DNA from: Alnus glutinosa
Taxonomy: Eukaryota > Streptophyta > Magnoliopsida > Fagales > Betulaceae
Assembly (NCBI RefSeq): GCF_958979055.1
Contig: NC_084887.1
Span: 25,541,044-25,605,043 of the forward strand
Direction: 5' to 3'
Length of the DNA: 64,000 bases
The notes under the pieces were generated by a model. The model worked only from the letters and a program-made list of their open reading frames with translations. It did not search any database and was not told the DNA's origin. Each line of letters begins with the position of its first letter. Position 1 is the stretch's first letter. The position numbers and the translations under genes were made by a program. Shown here piece by piece: positions 47,705-60,113 of the stretch.

Positions 47705-48237
47705 ACAATGTGTAAAAGCAATTGCGGTTATAATTATTACTTTTAATAGCAACCGTTTTGGGCAGTTATAAATTTTTTGTAAATATAATCACTTCGTTTT
47801 AGGTAATTAGTAGGTTTAAAATAACGTCTAGCTATCGGTTATTGAAACTTATAACTGTATCACATAATCATTTTTTTTAGAAGTAGACCTATTTTGATAT
47901 TTTGTGCATTCTTTGAGCCTCTTTTTAGGGACCATTTTAGATGGTTTTGGGCCTTTATAAATAATTAGAAAGCTTTAAAATGTAGCCAAGTTCAAGAATT
48001 TTTTTTTTTATGAATAAATATCAATTTTATTAGACTCAAAACAAAAATCTTATATCGAACGTACCAAAATGACGTCATTTTGTATATGTGTGTGTGTATA
48101 TATATATAACGGTTATTAACGACCTTTGCCTACTCCTAGAACTGTTAACCGTCCCCATCTTAAGCGATTAGGGGTTTAGCAATTTTTTCTAACCGCTTAT
48201 AAAAGCGGTTAGTAACCGCCCATGTTTACACTCCTAT
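47705..48237. mobile_element. Degenerate relative of the cggttataaccgc hAT MITE
   Basis: The left side tgtgtaaaagcaattgcgg is followed by ttataattatt. The right end is gcggttagtaaccgccc then atgtttacactccta. The aaccgc subterminal motif relates it to the element at 45,393. The ends are weathered, and I find no convincing target duplication. Confidence 0.45.
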
Positions 48238-48802
48238 AACGTACAAACTTCCGTCTTTACAAAGTGTGATAAAAGGATAAGTTCTTTTTAAGAGGGTGCT
48301 ACTTGTCTTGTAGCATATTCACATGCATCAAGCTCCTCAAGACAATCCATACTCAAGTACTCTATCAAGTACTCTTGAGCAACTTAAATAAACTGAGAGA
48401 TTTAACAGTTGACAAACTACAAATAAAACTCGGAAAAATTTAAACATTTAACAGATTCCAAGCAAATCTTCCCTCAAAAGCTATTAAAAAATTTATTGTT
48501 TTGGAAAAAGCAATTTACAATGTCTTTTCAAATTTTCAAGTAAAGTAATGTCCTTCTCCCATACTAACAGAAAATTACAATGTCCTTTTGTCCTACAAAA
48601 GACAAAAATGCCATTTTTTAAAAAAGACAACAAACAAAAAACTCCTAAAATTTGAAGTGAAAAAGAAAGAAAGAAAAGAAGCAACATACGATAGCTGTCG
48701 TGGGTTCCCAGTTTTTTTTTTTTTAAAAAAAAAAAATAGAATTTTTTTTTACTAAAGATATTTTTGTCATTTTCAGAATAGATAGAGTACATTGCAATTC
48801 TT

Positions 48803-48908
48803 TGGTTGTTTTTTTGACATGTCTACACAAGAGGAGAAGGGAGGATTCGAACTAGTGACCTTCGCTTCATGAAGTGTGATCCCCAGCCGATTGAGCTACC
48901 CCTTAGGA
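48803..48908 (-). mobile_element. tRNA-derived SINE
   Basis: Reading the - strand: ggggtagctcaatcggctgg (A-box-like), a cttcatgaagcg stem, then ggtcactagttcgaatcc (B-box). The sequence ends ttgtgtagacatgtc plus an A-run. The 10-bp direct repeat tgcaattctt at 48,793-48,802 and 48,909-48,918 is the target duplication. It resembles a tRNA gene but lacks a proper acceptor stem, so it is a SINE. Confidence 0.85.
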
Positions 48909-49883
48909 TGCAATTCTTGTTAGGATGTGGACAATGGTTCAATTGGTAGTTTATGAGGAAAATGCAAATATTTTGGTAGTTTGGAAAAAGTATGTGTATT
49001 TTTTCCTATTGTTTTCATTAGAACAAGTAATAGGGCCAGCAAGTTTTGATGTGACCTCTAAACCTAATACGAATACGACACGAAATTAATGGTTAAAATT
49101 TGGTATAAATAAGTCAATCACGGGTTAAGCTGCTTGACCCATGAGTGTCCGCTTGGCCCGTGGGTGTCCACTTGACCCATGAATTATAACATTGCTCCAA
49201 TCTTCAAGGCACAATGAGTGCGTGCTACGATATTGTTCTGTTTTGGAAGTAGTAATGCCACATCCTACAACCAACTCAGTAGTGCTGACCATTTTTCCTT
49301 TGAAAATATCTTAAGAGAACTCATCTTGCAATATTGGCAGACACCTTTCTCCCACCTTCACTTATATAAAAAAAGAGTCAACTTTCAAATATTTTATTTA
49401 TTTATTTATTTATTACTTTTTATATCCCATCAATTATTTTTTTATTATTCAAACAAAAATACTCACTACAAACCAAAGCTTTCACTTTTTTTATACAAAA
49501 AACTTAAAACTTTTTTCTATTTTATATCACATTAATCCTTTCTTATTACTATTCAAAAAATAAAACTCACCTAAAAAATCTTTACCACACACACCAGAAG
49601 AGTCCTCACATCTTTGGACCCCTCATTTCCCCCTCCCAAAAAATCCCTAGCATCAACCAATGTGAGTGTGACTCTTAGGAACACGCCATTCATTCTTGCC
49701 CCTCATATCTGTCTAACCCAATTTCAGCCGTTCATTCTTCTTTTACCACTTTCTTTGTTTTCTATTCTTCTTTTACCCCTTTTCGCATGTCTTGGTCTTT
49801 CATTTTTTGTTCTTCCTTCGAAAACTAGCTCCGGAGCTCCCCCTCCTATCCTTTTTCTTTCTTCCTTCCTTTTTTTTCCTTTT

Positions 49884-49930
49884 TCTTTTCTTCTTCTTCT
49901 TCTTCTTCTTCTTCTTCTTCTTCTTCTTCT

Positions 49931-49972
<42 letters not shown>

Positions 49973-49973
49973 C
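49884..49973 (+). repeat. (TTC)n followed by poly-T
   Basis: About 16 TTC triplets run directly into about 40 Ts. The apparent open frame through it is composition only. Confidence 0.95.
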
Positions 49974-50758
49974 TAATCTATCACATACTCCTTAGTTCCA
50001 TATTTGAAACCCTAGATTCATTCCTCCTAAATTTTCTCTCTCTTTTTTTTTTTTTTTTTTTCCTTTTTACATACAATCTGGTCCTCTTAGTGCATTCACA
50101 AGAGTAACCCTAAAATTGTTTTTGTTCCCTATATATAGGAAAAATCTATATATATATATATATATAAACGGGCTTACAACAGATTCTTCTTAAAGACTAA
50201 AAATACTACAATTCTACCAAATGCATATTAAAATGAAAAAAGAAAAAAGAAAAAAAAAGACGACACTCTCTCCCCTATCACAACTTCCTATACACTTTTA
50301 TCCTCTTCTACAAGCAAGTCTCTGTTCGTCACTTCGTCCTTTCTTCAATCAATCTTCACACACTTTTATCCTCTTCTGCACGGTATTTGCGAAAGAGAAG
50401 ATACTAAATAGAGCGAAAGAATGAGATTGAGAGAGACGATGAACGTATTGTTCAGGCCGACAGAGAGATTATAGCACGATGGTTACGCCACCATCGTTGT
50501 GCATTGGGCAAGGTGGGAACAACTATATTCTCTTCGAGATACCTTCCAGTCCTATCGCCACCAACACCTCCCTCTCTCACGCTCTCATCCGCTCTTCATC
50601 TCTCTCTCTCTATAGACCATGGCTAGTGAAGAAATGAAATGGAAGGGCTCGAGAATATAGAAGGGTTTTACTACATCTGGCTTAACATGATGTTCAGAAG
50701 GGGGAAACATAAGGGATGTGAGGCTTGGGTTTTCTGCATCTTGGGTTCTTGCGTGTGA

Positions 50759-50817
50759 CGGAGAGAGAGAGAGAGAGAAAGAGAAGAAGAAGAAGAAGAA
50801 GAAGAAGAAGAAGAAGA
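50759..50817 (+). repeat. (GA)n plus (GAA)n tract
   Basis: A GA run changes into about 12 GAA triplets. It is complementary in type to the TTC tract 830 bp upstream in the same element. Confidence 0.95.
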
Positions 50818-51464
50818 CGATGAAGAGAAAAGAAAAGAAGAAGAAAATAATAATTAAAAAAAAAAACAAAACAAAAGTAAAAAGTTTAAAAAAAAAAAAG
50901 AAAGTATTTTTATGTTATAGGAAAAGATAAAAGGAAGCTGTAGTTGGATGTTGTTTGATAGGGAAGCAAAAAATAGTTTTATTCCCTATATTTAGGGAAA
51001 ATCGTTAGGTAGCTACTGGAAATGCTCTTATACCTCATTATCCCTTCGCCTGTTTTGACAAGTTCAACTCCAAGTTGAAGTCTCCGGCCTTTTATGGGCA
51101 TACGTTTCATCAAACCGTTCATGGGCATGAAAGACCATCTTATCCAATGGTGGTAAAAAAAAAAAAAATCAAACGTGTCTAGCGGATGGTATCTTGTCAA
51201 CCCTTTATTTAAATGGGTTGTGTCAGAATTTACAATTAACAGGTATACACAAACCCAACACACCAATCCGTTTTATCATCCCTAACAAGTAACAACAAAA
51301 TTTTGGTAATAGGAAAAAAGGATAGTTGGCCAGGTAAATGGGGTTTTTAAAAGGGAGACAATAGAGTTGGGTCAAATTAGAGTAATTTTAAATGTCATAT
51401 AAGTGTCCATCAAAAAATTAGGTAGCTTTTAAAATCACCATTGAGCGTGTGATTGATCAAATAC

Positions 51465-51618
51465 GAGTAATTCTAGGAGTACATTAAGTGTCCATCAAAT
51501 GTTCATCAAAAAATGAGATGCTTTTTAAAATCACGATTTGATCAATCACACACCCAATGATAATTTTAAAACCCACCTCATTTTTTTATGGACACTTAAT
51601 TTACTCTTATAATTACTC
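51465..51618. mobile_element. Foldback MITE
   Basis: The left arm (gagtaattctagg, taagtgtccat, aaaaatgagatg, ttttaaaatcac) is mirrored by the right arm (gataattttaaaac, cacctcatttttttatgg, acacttaatttactc, aattactc). A related half-copy lies just upstream at 51,375-51,460. It is non-coding. Confidence 0.65.
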
Positions 51619-51668
51619 ATCAAATAATAATTTTGATCCAATTGTGATTTTAAATATTGAGCTACACG

Positions 51669-53786
51669 TGTTAAATGTATTTAGAACATGTGTTAATTTA
51701 GCTGTATTTAGTTAGTTGATTGTTAGTTTACTTCTCTAGCAAGTTAGACATTAGCCTTAGTTAGTCTTTCTTTTCTGCAGAATTTGCAGCATGTATAAAT
51801 ACTATTTTGTAAAGCTTCTTCATTCATTCAATGCAATTGAGCAAATCCCAAATATTCTCCGTTTTCATTTCGGATATGGTATCAAAGCATATCTAAACCC
51901 TAGTTCTTTCGCTCTCTCAATCGTTTGATCTCAATCATCTGATTTCATATTTTTTTTTTCTTTCATAATCTGGTTTCATATTGTTCATGGAATCCAATTC
52001 TTCGAATTCAACAATCTCTACAATGGATTCTAATTATTGTATCTTTACCATGGTGACATCCCTGGTTCAATCCTTGCTACTCAATTGCTCACTGGCGACA
52101 ACTATTATACATGGAGTCAATCAATGTTCATGGCCTTGATTGCCAAGAACAAACTCCAATTCATCAATGGCGACTTGCCGAGACTTCATTCTCCTGATCC
52201 AGATTTTTTCTCATGGACTTGGTGCAACAATATGGTATTGTCATGGATTATTAATTCCATTTCCAAAGAGATTGCAGCAAGCGTTATTTCCATTGATTCT
52301 GGGAAAATCATGTGGAATGATCTTCGTAATTGTTTCTCACAATAGAATGGACCTCGAATCTTTCAAATCCAGAAGGCAATCTCTGTCATGACTCAAGATA
52401 ATCAATCGGTAAGCAGTTATTTCACTGCTCTCAAAAGCTTATGGGATGAATTACTTATCTATCGTCCCTTACTAGTTTGTCATTGTGGCAAATGTTCCTG
52501 TGGTGTTCTGAAAACTCTCAACGAGTATCATCACCAGGAATATGTTCTTCAGTTCCTCATGGGACTGAATGAGTCATTTTCTCATGTAAAAGGACAAATC
52601 TTTTTAATGGATCCTCTTCCACCCATTGACAAGGTTTTCTCCTTAGTCGTTCAACATGAACGCCAAAGTGAGATTTCTGACTCACTTAGCACAATGCATC
52701 CACCTTGTTGACTAAAGGTCCATCTGCTTCATCATCTTCATTTACTCAACCTGCTGTTATGAATTCTTCTAACCCTCGATGTGGCAAACCAAGTGCCAAT
52801 CGAAAGGATCGACCTACCTGTACACACTATGGTGTTTATGGTCACACAATGGAGAAGTGTTATGGGCTACACGGTTTCCCTCCTAGTTTCAAGTTCACCA
52901 AGGGTAAATCTGCTACCGAACAATTTTCAACCAATCAAGTTTCTGAGATAGAAACATCCTCTGCCACAATACCTCTCATTCAAGAGTAGATTCAACAATT
53001 ATTTGCTATGATCAAATCCAACAATCCGGATGTGGTTTCCTCCGTAAATCAGGTTGGAGTGCCTCAAAATCGACTTGTTGCTAACATGTTATGTACTGCT
53101 TTCAATCCTTATGATTCCTTAAACAATCGTTTTCATCATTATGTTCTCTCTTCTATCTCTTCTTTTCAAACTGCTTCAAAACTTGTCAATCATCCGTGGA
53201 TCATAGACATGGGTGCTACTGATCACATGGTTTGTTCTATCTCCTTTTTTACAACCATAATATCTACTATTTCCAAGTTTGTCAAGCTCCCCAATGGATA
53301 ATTTGTTTCAGTAACACATATTGGTACAGTTAGAATTTCTGCTTCTCTGATTCTAACCAATGTTCTGTGTGTTCCTGCTTTTTCATTCAATCTTATATCA
53401 GCAAGTAAACTCACAAAATTCTCTTCTTGTTATCTTATTTTTCTTGTTGATTTTTGCTTCATTCAGAACCTGTTGACATGGAGAATGGAGTGCGTAGAGA
53501 AAGTGGCGGCCTATTCCACCTGCTCAATAGACCTGTTTTTTCTCCTATCTCCTCTGTTCCTTTAGCTCAAAGTGTTTCTGTTAAAAATATTTCTTCTGAT
53601 GTATGGCATTTTTCGTTTAGGACATTGTCCAATTCTAGAATAAAGCTACTTAGTCAATATGACTCTAGCATTACTGTTGATTCCAATAATTGTTGTACAA
53701 TTTGTCCTTTGGCTAAGCAACATCGCTTGCCATTTCCTGTAAGTCATTCACTATCCAATAAAATTTTCAATTTACTTCATTGTGAC
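51669..53786 (+). mobile_element. Ty1/copia retrotransposon, 5' half (LTR, gag, protease)
   Basis: A short LTR (about 51,669-51,874, with tataaata) is followed by the primer site tggtatcaaagc at 51,877. The gag region begins near 51,987. TGDNYYTWSQSMFMAL and ISVMTQDNQSVSSYFTALKS are plant copia gag signatures, although a frameshift separates them. A zinc knuckle CTHYGVYGHTMEKC (52,825 on) and a protease site WIIDMGATDHM follow, where DTGA has become DMGA. A GAG-pre-integrase domain (ICPLAKQHRLPFPVSHS) then reads to LLHCD at 53,786, where the coding sequence is cut by an insertion. Stops and the frameshift show it is defective. Confidence 0.9.
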
Positions 53787-54332
53787 TAAGGATGTAAACG
53801 AGTTGAGCTACTCGTGAGCTTACTCGAGATTGGCTCGTATAAACTCGACTCGTGCTCGAATCGATTATCAAATAAGCTATTCGTGAACATGAAATCAAAC
53901 TCAATTATTAAACGATGCAAACTCGTATAAACTTGGCTCGACTTGATTAAAACTCGTAAACTCACTCGTATAAGGATCGACTAATTTATTAAGGCTCAAC
54001 TCGTGTGTATATATATATTAATTTGTTAATATATAACTTATTTTTATAATATAGTATATTAATAAACAATATTTTGTATGTAAGCATAAATTAAGTAACA
54101 AATTCATACTAATACAATGATTGAGTGTTTGGATGGTAAATTGATTCATATAATCCCAAATTAAGTAATTAGGATTAGAGTCACCAATCTGTTAATTATA
54201 ATCACAAATTAAGTATTATCATTACAATTTAGATCATGTGCTTATATGATCTAAAATTGTTCCATATAATCGTTAGATATGATCATATGATCTAAGTATT
54301 ATCATTAGATACATAGGATCATTTGATTATTG

Positions 54333-55055
54333 ATAAGTCTTGAATTATTCGATTCAAGACCCCTTAAATTGCATTTGTTAGACCTAGTTTGTGTTGTACA
54401 TATAACGTTTTGTTGTAGTTTCGGTTTATGTCTTATTTTCAGGTCTTAGTTGAAATCTAGTTCAAAACACTTGAATTAAACCTGAAAATACATCAAGGGC
54501 AATTTGGTCATTTCCAAAGTTCGAGGCTGATCCTAAAAAGATGAAAAAATCGTCCAAGGCATTTCGATCGATCGATTATTTGTACAGCTAATAATTCGAT
54601 CAATCGACTTTCTGTCGACTCAACTTTGATCGATCCAGATGAGATCGATCGATTCTCAAAGCACAAAATTTTCGATCGATCGACTTCGCATCTTTCAGAA
54701 GGTCAAGATATTTCCAAAATTTTGTGCTCTGAGAATCGATCGATCGCATCTGGATCGATCAAAGTTGAGTTGACAGAAAGTCGATTGATCGAATTATTAG
54801 CTGTACAAATAATCGATCGATCGAAATGCCTTGGACGATTTTTTCATCTTTTCAGGATCAGCCTCGAACTCTGGAAATGACCAAATTGCCCTTGATGTAT
54901 TTTCAGGTTTAATTCAAGTGTTTTGAACTAGATTTCAACTAAGACCTGAAAATAAGACATAAACCGAAACTACAACAAAACGTTATATGTACAACACAAA
55001 CTAGGTCTAACAAAAGCAATTTAAGGGGTCTTGAATCGAATAATTTAAGACTTAT
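54333..55055. repeat. Long near-perfect inverted repeat (340-bp arms, 43-bp spacer)
   Basis: The left arm 54,333-54,672 and right arm 54,716-55,055 are reverse complements with no gaps and only 7 mismatches by eye (about 98%). The arms start ataagtctt and carry several cgatcgatcga words. The spacer begins cgatcgatcgacttcgc. A transcript would fold into a very long hairpin. The frame at 54,626-54,880 crosses the centre and is an artefact of the symmetry. Confidence 0.95.
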
Positions 55056-56455
55056 AAATTATATAATAATTATCATTGTTAATGTTATTAACACAATATA
55101 TGATAATTAATATTTATATTGACTATTGTTACAATTTTCTATCATTATATTTTTTTCTTTGACATAATTTTATATCATTAGATACTTAAGAATCATTAGA
55201 TCACATTTTATAATTCAAAATCAAATGATAATACTTTTTTGTTCGAGATCATATGATACGATCATTAGTTATATATTAAGTATGTAACTATATAGATTTC
55301 GTATCTAGATTATGAGTAGGTATATAAATTATGAATTGTTTGAATCATAATTTATAAATGTATAATTAGAAAATTAGTTATAGGTTTGAGTTCATATAAT
55401 CACATTATAATAAATATATGTTTATATAATTACAAATTAAGCTATGAATATTAAACAATTAAGTAGGTGCTAAAAGCAACCTAATCAAATATAATTCAAC
55501 TAATTTGATCACTTGGGAAGGGGAAAAATGTATTTTAAAATTAAAAGTCTAAGTTCATAAGAAGATCAAATACAAATTTAATGTATTATTGATTTCAAAT
55601 ATTATTTGATATTAAATTGCAATCTTAGAATTATGAAGGATCTTGGTAATTGAAAATATGGGAATAGGATTGACCAAATACACCTAATAAATAAAGATTT
55701 TATTCTTTCAAATAAAATTTTAAATTTTTTATTAAAGATTTTACAATCAAACTTTCCTTAATTATCTTAAAGAATCTTTTTTTTTTTTTTTTTTTTTTGA
55801 AAATTCTATTTTCCATAGTTACATGATCTCATTCACTCTTGATTTTTTTAAATCGCAAGACAAAACCAAAAGGAAAATAATTTTTTTTTTTTAACAAAAC
55901 AATCTAAGTTTAATCTCACTCAAATCTCTCTCAAAATTCTCTTATAATCAGCTAGCCCTTTGTTTTGCCAAATTCTTCCCTCCAAAAGTCACACGCATTA
56001 GGCATTAAAATTTTGAAAAATTATTCTTAATTTCTTTAAAAAATCTCATTAGTTAAAGACTTAAACCTAAAACACCATTATTTCATTGCATTGAACACAT
56101 TCCCTAAATTTGATTTAACCAAAATAAATACAATGTATCAAATATTTGATGATATTAAATTGAAATTTTAGAATTATAAAGGATCTTGGCAAATGCAAAT
56201 AAGGTAATTGTATTGACCAAATCCACCTAATAAAAAAAATTAATTCTCTCTTAAAATTTTCACTCAAATCTCTCTCAAGATTCTCCTATTTTTTGGCCGT
56301 TCCTTAATTTTGCAAAAATCCCCCCTCCAAAAGTCACGGACCATTTGAAAATTAAACCAAAATTAAAATTTTGAAAATTTATTTAAAAAATTACATTAAT
56401 TAAAAACCTAAAACCTAAAAGACGAATCCACCTAATAAACAACAACTCACCCCCC
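55056..56455. other. AT-rich sequence without genes
   Basis: There is strongly AT-rich DNA with repeated words such as aatcattagat, attataaaggatcttgg and ccaaatacacctaataaa. The word group at 55,580-55,700 recurs at 56,130-56,235, a diverged internal duplication. Nothing codes. Confidence 0.6.
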
Positions 56456-56459
56456 CAAC

Positions 56460-59400
56460 AGATTCCAAACTTTATAGCTTTATTACAAGCTCAACAGCTC
56501 AACTACAAATATTTTTACAAGATTGGCTTAAATATGGGGATCAGAATACAAAAATTTTCCATGCTTGTGCTACCCAGAGAAACCGGCGAAAACAGATTTC
56601 CAAAATTGTAGACAAGGATGGAAGAACTTGTAGCTCTCAAGCTGATATTGAGGCAGCCTTTACTCACTACTTTCATGACTTATTTACGGTTGGGACTAAC
56701 TTGGAGGTGGAATGAAGTTTGGCTGCTCTGGAAAAAAAAGTCACTCCTCAGATGAATGCTAGGCTGCTGGTTGCTTTTACTGTGGAGGAAATTACCCAAG
56801 CTTTGAACCAGATGGCTCCCCTGAAGGCTCCTGGCCCTTATGGCTTCCCAACTGCCTTTTTCAGCAGAACTGGCACATTGTCCAACCGGAGGTATGTGGT
56901 GCTATTCTACATTTTCTAAACACAGGGATGCTAGAGGCTTCTATTAATAGAACCTTTATAGCACTTATCCCAAAAAAGCTCTCCCCTGATAATGTAACTG
57001 ATTTTAGGCCTATAAGCCTGTGTAATGTCATCTATAAACTCATCTCCAAAGTTTTGGCAAATAGGCTTAAAACAGTATTGCCTAGCATTATTTCTCCTAT
57101 GCAAAGTGCTTTTATTCCAGGCCATTTAATCACTGACAATGTTTTAGTGGTCTATGAGATTATGCATTCAATGCAGAAATGCATGTGGAGTAAAACTGGT
57201 TTTATGGGGCTCAAACTCGACATAAGTAAGGCTATGTTAAGAATGTTTCGATACCAAATGGGTTCAGCTTATCATGACTTGTGTGAGATCGGTGCAATAT
57301 TCAATCTTAGTCAATGGCACACTAGTTGGAGATATTCGGCCTACAAGGGGTATTCGCCAGGGTGATCCGATTTCTCCATACTTTTTTTTGATTTGTGCTG
57401 AGGTGATTAGTTCTTTATTATCACAGACAGAGCAAAAAGGTATTATTACAGGGGTACCATCCTCCCCAAAAGGGCCAAAAATCAGTCATCTCTTCTTTGT
57501 CAATGACAATATCCTCTTTTGCAAATCCAATTCAGTGGAATTGTGCCGGTAGCTGAGACTTTTGGGGATTTATAGGCAGGTTCTGGTCAAAAACTTAATT
57601 TGCAAAAAACCTCAATTTTCTTTAGTCGAAATACCAGACACTCTTGAAGGGAAGAGATCCTCAGGTTAGCTGGGTTGATAGAAGCTCACAGGATTGACAC
57701 CTACTTGGGGTTGCCTGCCTTGGTTGGTAAGTCAAAAACACAAGTCTTCAATAGCATCAAGGAAAAGGTGGGGCAAAAACTCACAAACTGGAAAGTCAAA
57801 TTCCTTTCCTAAGCTGGCAAAGAAGTATTATTGAAAGCGGTAGCCCAGGAAGTCCCCACATATAGCATGAGTGTATTCATGTTGTCGACTACTTTATGTA
57901 AGGACCTTAATCGTTTGATGCAGCAATTTTGTTGGAGTCATATGGCTAATACCTCACGAATTCACTGGATGAGCTGGGCTAAGATGGGACGATCCAAACT
58001 CCAATGAGGTTTGGGGTTCAGGGATCTAACATGTTTTAACAAGGCTTTACTGGCAAAACAAGGTCGGAGACTTCTTCAAAATCCATCATCATTGTTGGGC
58101 AGAATCCTCAAAGCAAAGTATTTCCCAAGGACTTCTTTTATGGAGGCTCCCCTGGGGAATAAACCTTCCTATGCATGGATAAGTATTCTTTCGGCTAGAG
58201 ATTTGTTACAGTAAGGCCTTGTTTGGAGAGTTGGCGATGGATCCAAGATCAATATATGGGGGGATAGGTGGCTTCCCACTCCAACTTCCCATATGATCCA
58301 ATCCCCACAGTCCCACCAACTAGGGGATACTTGGGTAGCAACACTAATCGACAGGGAAACCAAGATGTGGAACATGTCTCTATTACAGGAATGTTTCAAT
58401 CCAGAAGAGGCTAAAGTGATTGCTGCAATACCTCTCAGTCCAAGCCTACCACCGGATCGCCTTGTTTGGTTAGGCACTTAAAATGGGATTTTTTTTCGGT
58501 AAGGAGCGCATACCATCTTGGCATGGAATTGCAAGAACGAGACCGAGGACAATCGTCGACAGTTAAGAAGGAATCTGAGGTGTGGCGGTCCCTATGGAAT
58601 CTCTCTGTTCCTAACCCAGTTAAAATTTTCATGTGGCGTGCTTGCAGCAACATCCTTCCTACCAAGCAGAATCTGTTTAAACGACAGGTGGTAGAGGATG
58701 ATAGATGTCCCTGGTGTAGGCAAGAGGAGGAAACGATTGTTCATGCTCTGTGGTCCTGTCCAGCTGCACAGGATGTGTGGAGTGCTGGCTAATCAATTTT
58801 CCAAAAGCGTGCTTTTATTAACCTTTCCTTTATAGAAATTTTCATAGCATGTCTCAACCGTTTTGGCCAAGACCAGATGGATTTTTTTGCTGTTTTAGCT
58901 AGGAGAGTCTGGTTCTGTCGAAATGTCATGCTTTTTTAGGGCACTATTGAAGATCCAAATAATACACATGCAGCTGCGGTGTCTAATGTTGATGAATTCA
59001 AGAGATGTATGCAACAGGATGAACCGATTTCGAGTCCAATGTTGGGAGATGCACAGATGCCTAGTTTTTGGAAACCCCCTCCACCAGGTGTTATTAAGAT
59101 AAATTTTGATGCAGCCATGAATAAACAGGCCGGTTTCTTGGGCATTGGCATTGTGGCAAGAGACTGTATGGGTAATCTTTTGGGGGCAAAACGACTGACA
59201 GTGAGACTGGCCACTAACTCTCATATAGCAGAATTTATGGCAGCATCCCATGCAGTTATTTTCACTAGGGAAGTGGGTTTCTTTGATGTGATCTTTGAAG
59301 GTGATGCCATGAAGGTTATCAAGGAAGTGAAGTCTAGCCCGCCTTATTATTCCTGAGTTGGCCATTTCTTTAAGGGTATTCACCAGGATTTGATTTACTT

Positions 59401-59642
59401 CAGAACTTATTCTTTCGTCCATGTGTCAAGAGTTTTCAACGAAGCAGCTCATGTTCTTGCAAAATCTGCTGCTGCTACTCTTTTAGATGATGTATGGTTA
59501 TAAGATATTCCTTTCTGTATTCATGAGATTGTTACTAGGGAACAACAAGTCCCTAGATCCTAAATTATTGTATGTTGGGATCAGTTTTTTATGATTAATG
59601 GGGATGCAGAGCTCTTTTTTGTTCAAAAAAGAAAAGAAAAGC
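56460..59642 (+). mobile_element. Dead LINE (L1-type): RT, zf-RVT, RNase H
   Basis: In order: DWLKYGDQNTKIFHACATQR, then the RT palm ([70 protein letters not shown]). The zf-RVT region follows (NPVKIFMWRACSNILPTKQN, RCPWC near 58,710), then a plant LINE RNase H (INFDAAMNKQAG, NSHIAEFMAASHAVI). It ends near an A-rich tail (caaaaaagaaaagaaaagcc). The catalytic FADD is changed to FVNDN (about 57,500), part of the palm is missing near 57,240, and several stops and frameshifts are present. The 5' end lacks the endonuclease. Confidence 0.9.
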
Positions 59643-60113
59643 CAACTATTATTACATATATTTCCAGATGCTTCTGAGATACACTAGTCCAGTTGTTGAA
59701 CACAACCACACGTTTCTCCATCTGATCGCACTGCCCGAGGTTAGCTTTCACACATCTCAACACTTTGAAAATTTTAATGTACTCGCAAGTGCACGAATCG
59801 TTTGCAATATAGCGTTTTGCAAGTGCGAGGTCGATCCCACAGGGAATTGAGTTGCGAAAATTAATCTCTATTCAAACTAATAATATTTTAACCTAGTTCC
59901 AAATTTAGGGGTTTTTGATAAAATAAAACATAAACAAAATTAATGAAAATAAAAGGTTCTAAGGTTTTGGAATCCACACCCACCAAATCATAGCAACCTA
60001 ATCTCATGCTCATCTATACCATTTGAAGTTCTCATCATACAAATCTTATGTTTGTTCTACTTTTGCTTCAAAAATTGTTTAAATCATTCAATGAATCCAT
60101 TTTTCTACAAATC

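Larger units (their letters stand above)
49031..51284. mobile_element. hAT-type non-autonomous element (2.25 kb)
   Basis: It starts TAGGGCCAGCAAGTTTTG and ends ccgttttatcatcccta. It is flanked by an exact 8-bp duplication ACAAGTAA (49,023-49,030 and 51,285-51,292). The interior holds cgggttaagctgcttgaccc-like words near the left end, long pyrimidine or purine simple repeats, and possibly a nested MITE (about 50,090-51,035). No transposase is recognisable. Confidence 0.8.

Noticed and set aside
48803-48908. tRNA gene on the - strand
   Set aside because: A and B boxes are present, but no paired acceptor stem is visible. The end has the SINE-type gacatgtc plus A-run and a target duplication.
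49614-49995. Leu/Phe-rich open frames
   Set aside because: They come from the (TTC)n and poly-T tract inside a transposon.
50718-50930. Lys/Glu-rich open frame
   Set aside because: It arises from GA, GAA and A runs, with no conserved domain.
54626-54880. 84-aa open frame across the palindrome centre
   Set aside because: It is read across two inverted arms and consists of RSI/DRS words from cgatcgatcga repeats. There is no family or gene context.
58979-59356. Independent RNase H gene
   Set aside because: It is the C-terminal domain of the LINE at 56,460 and continues past a stop in the same frame.
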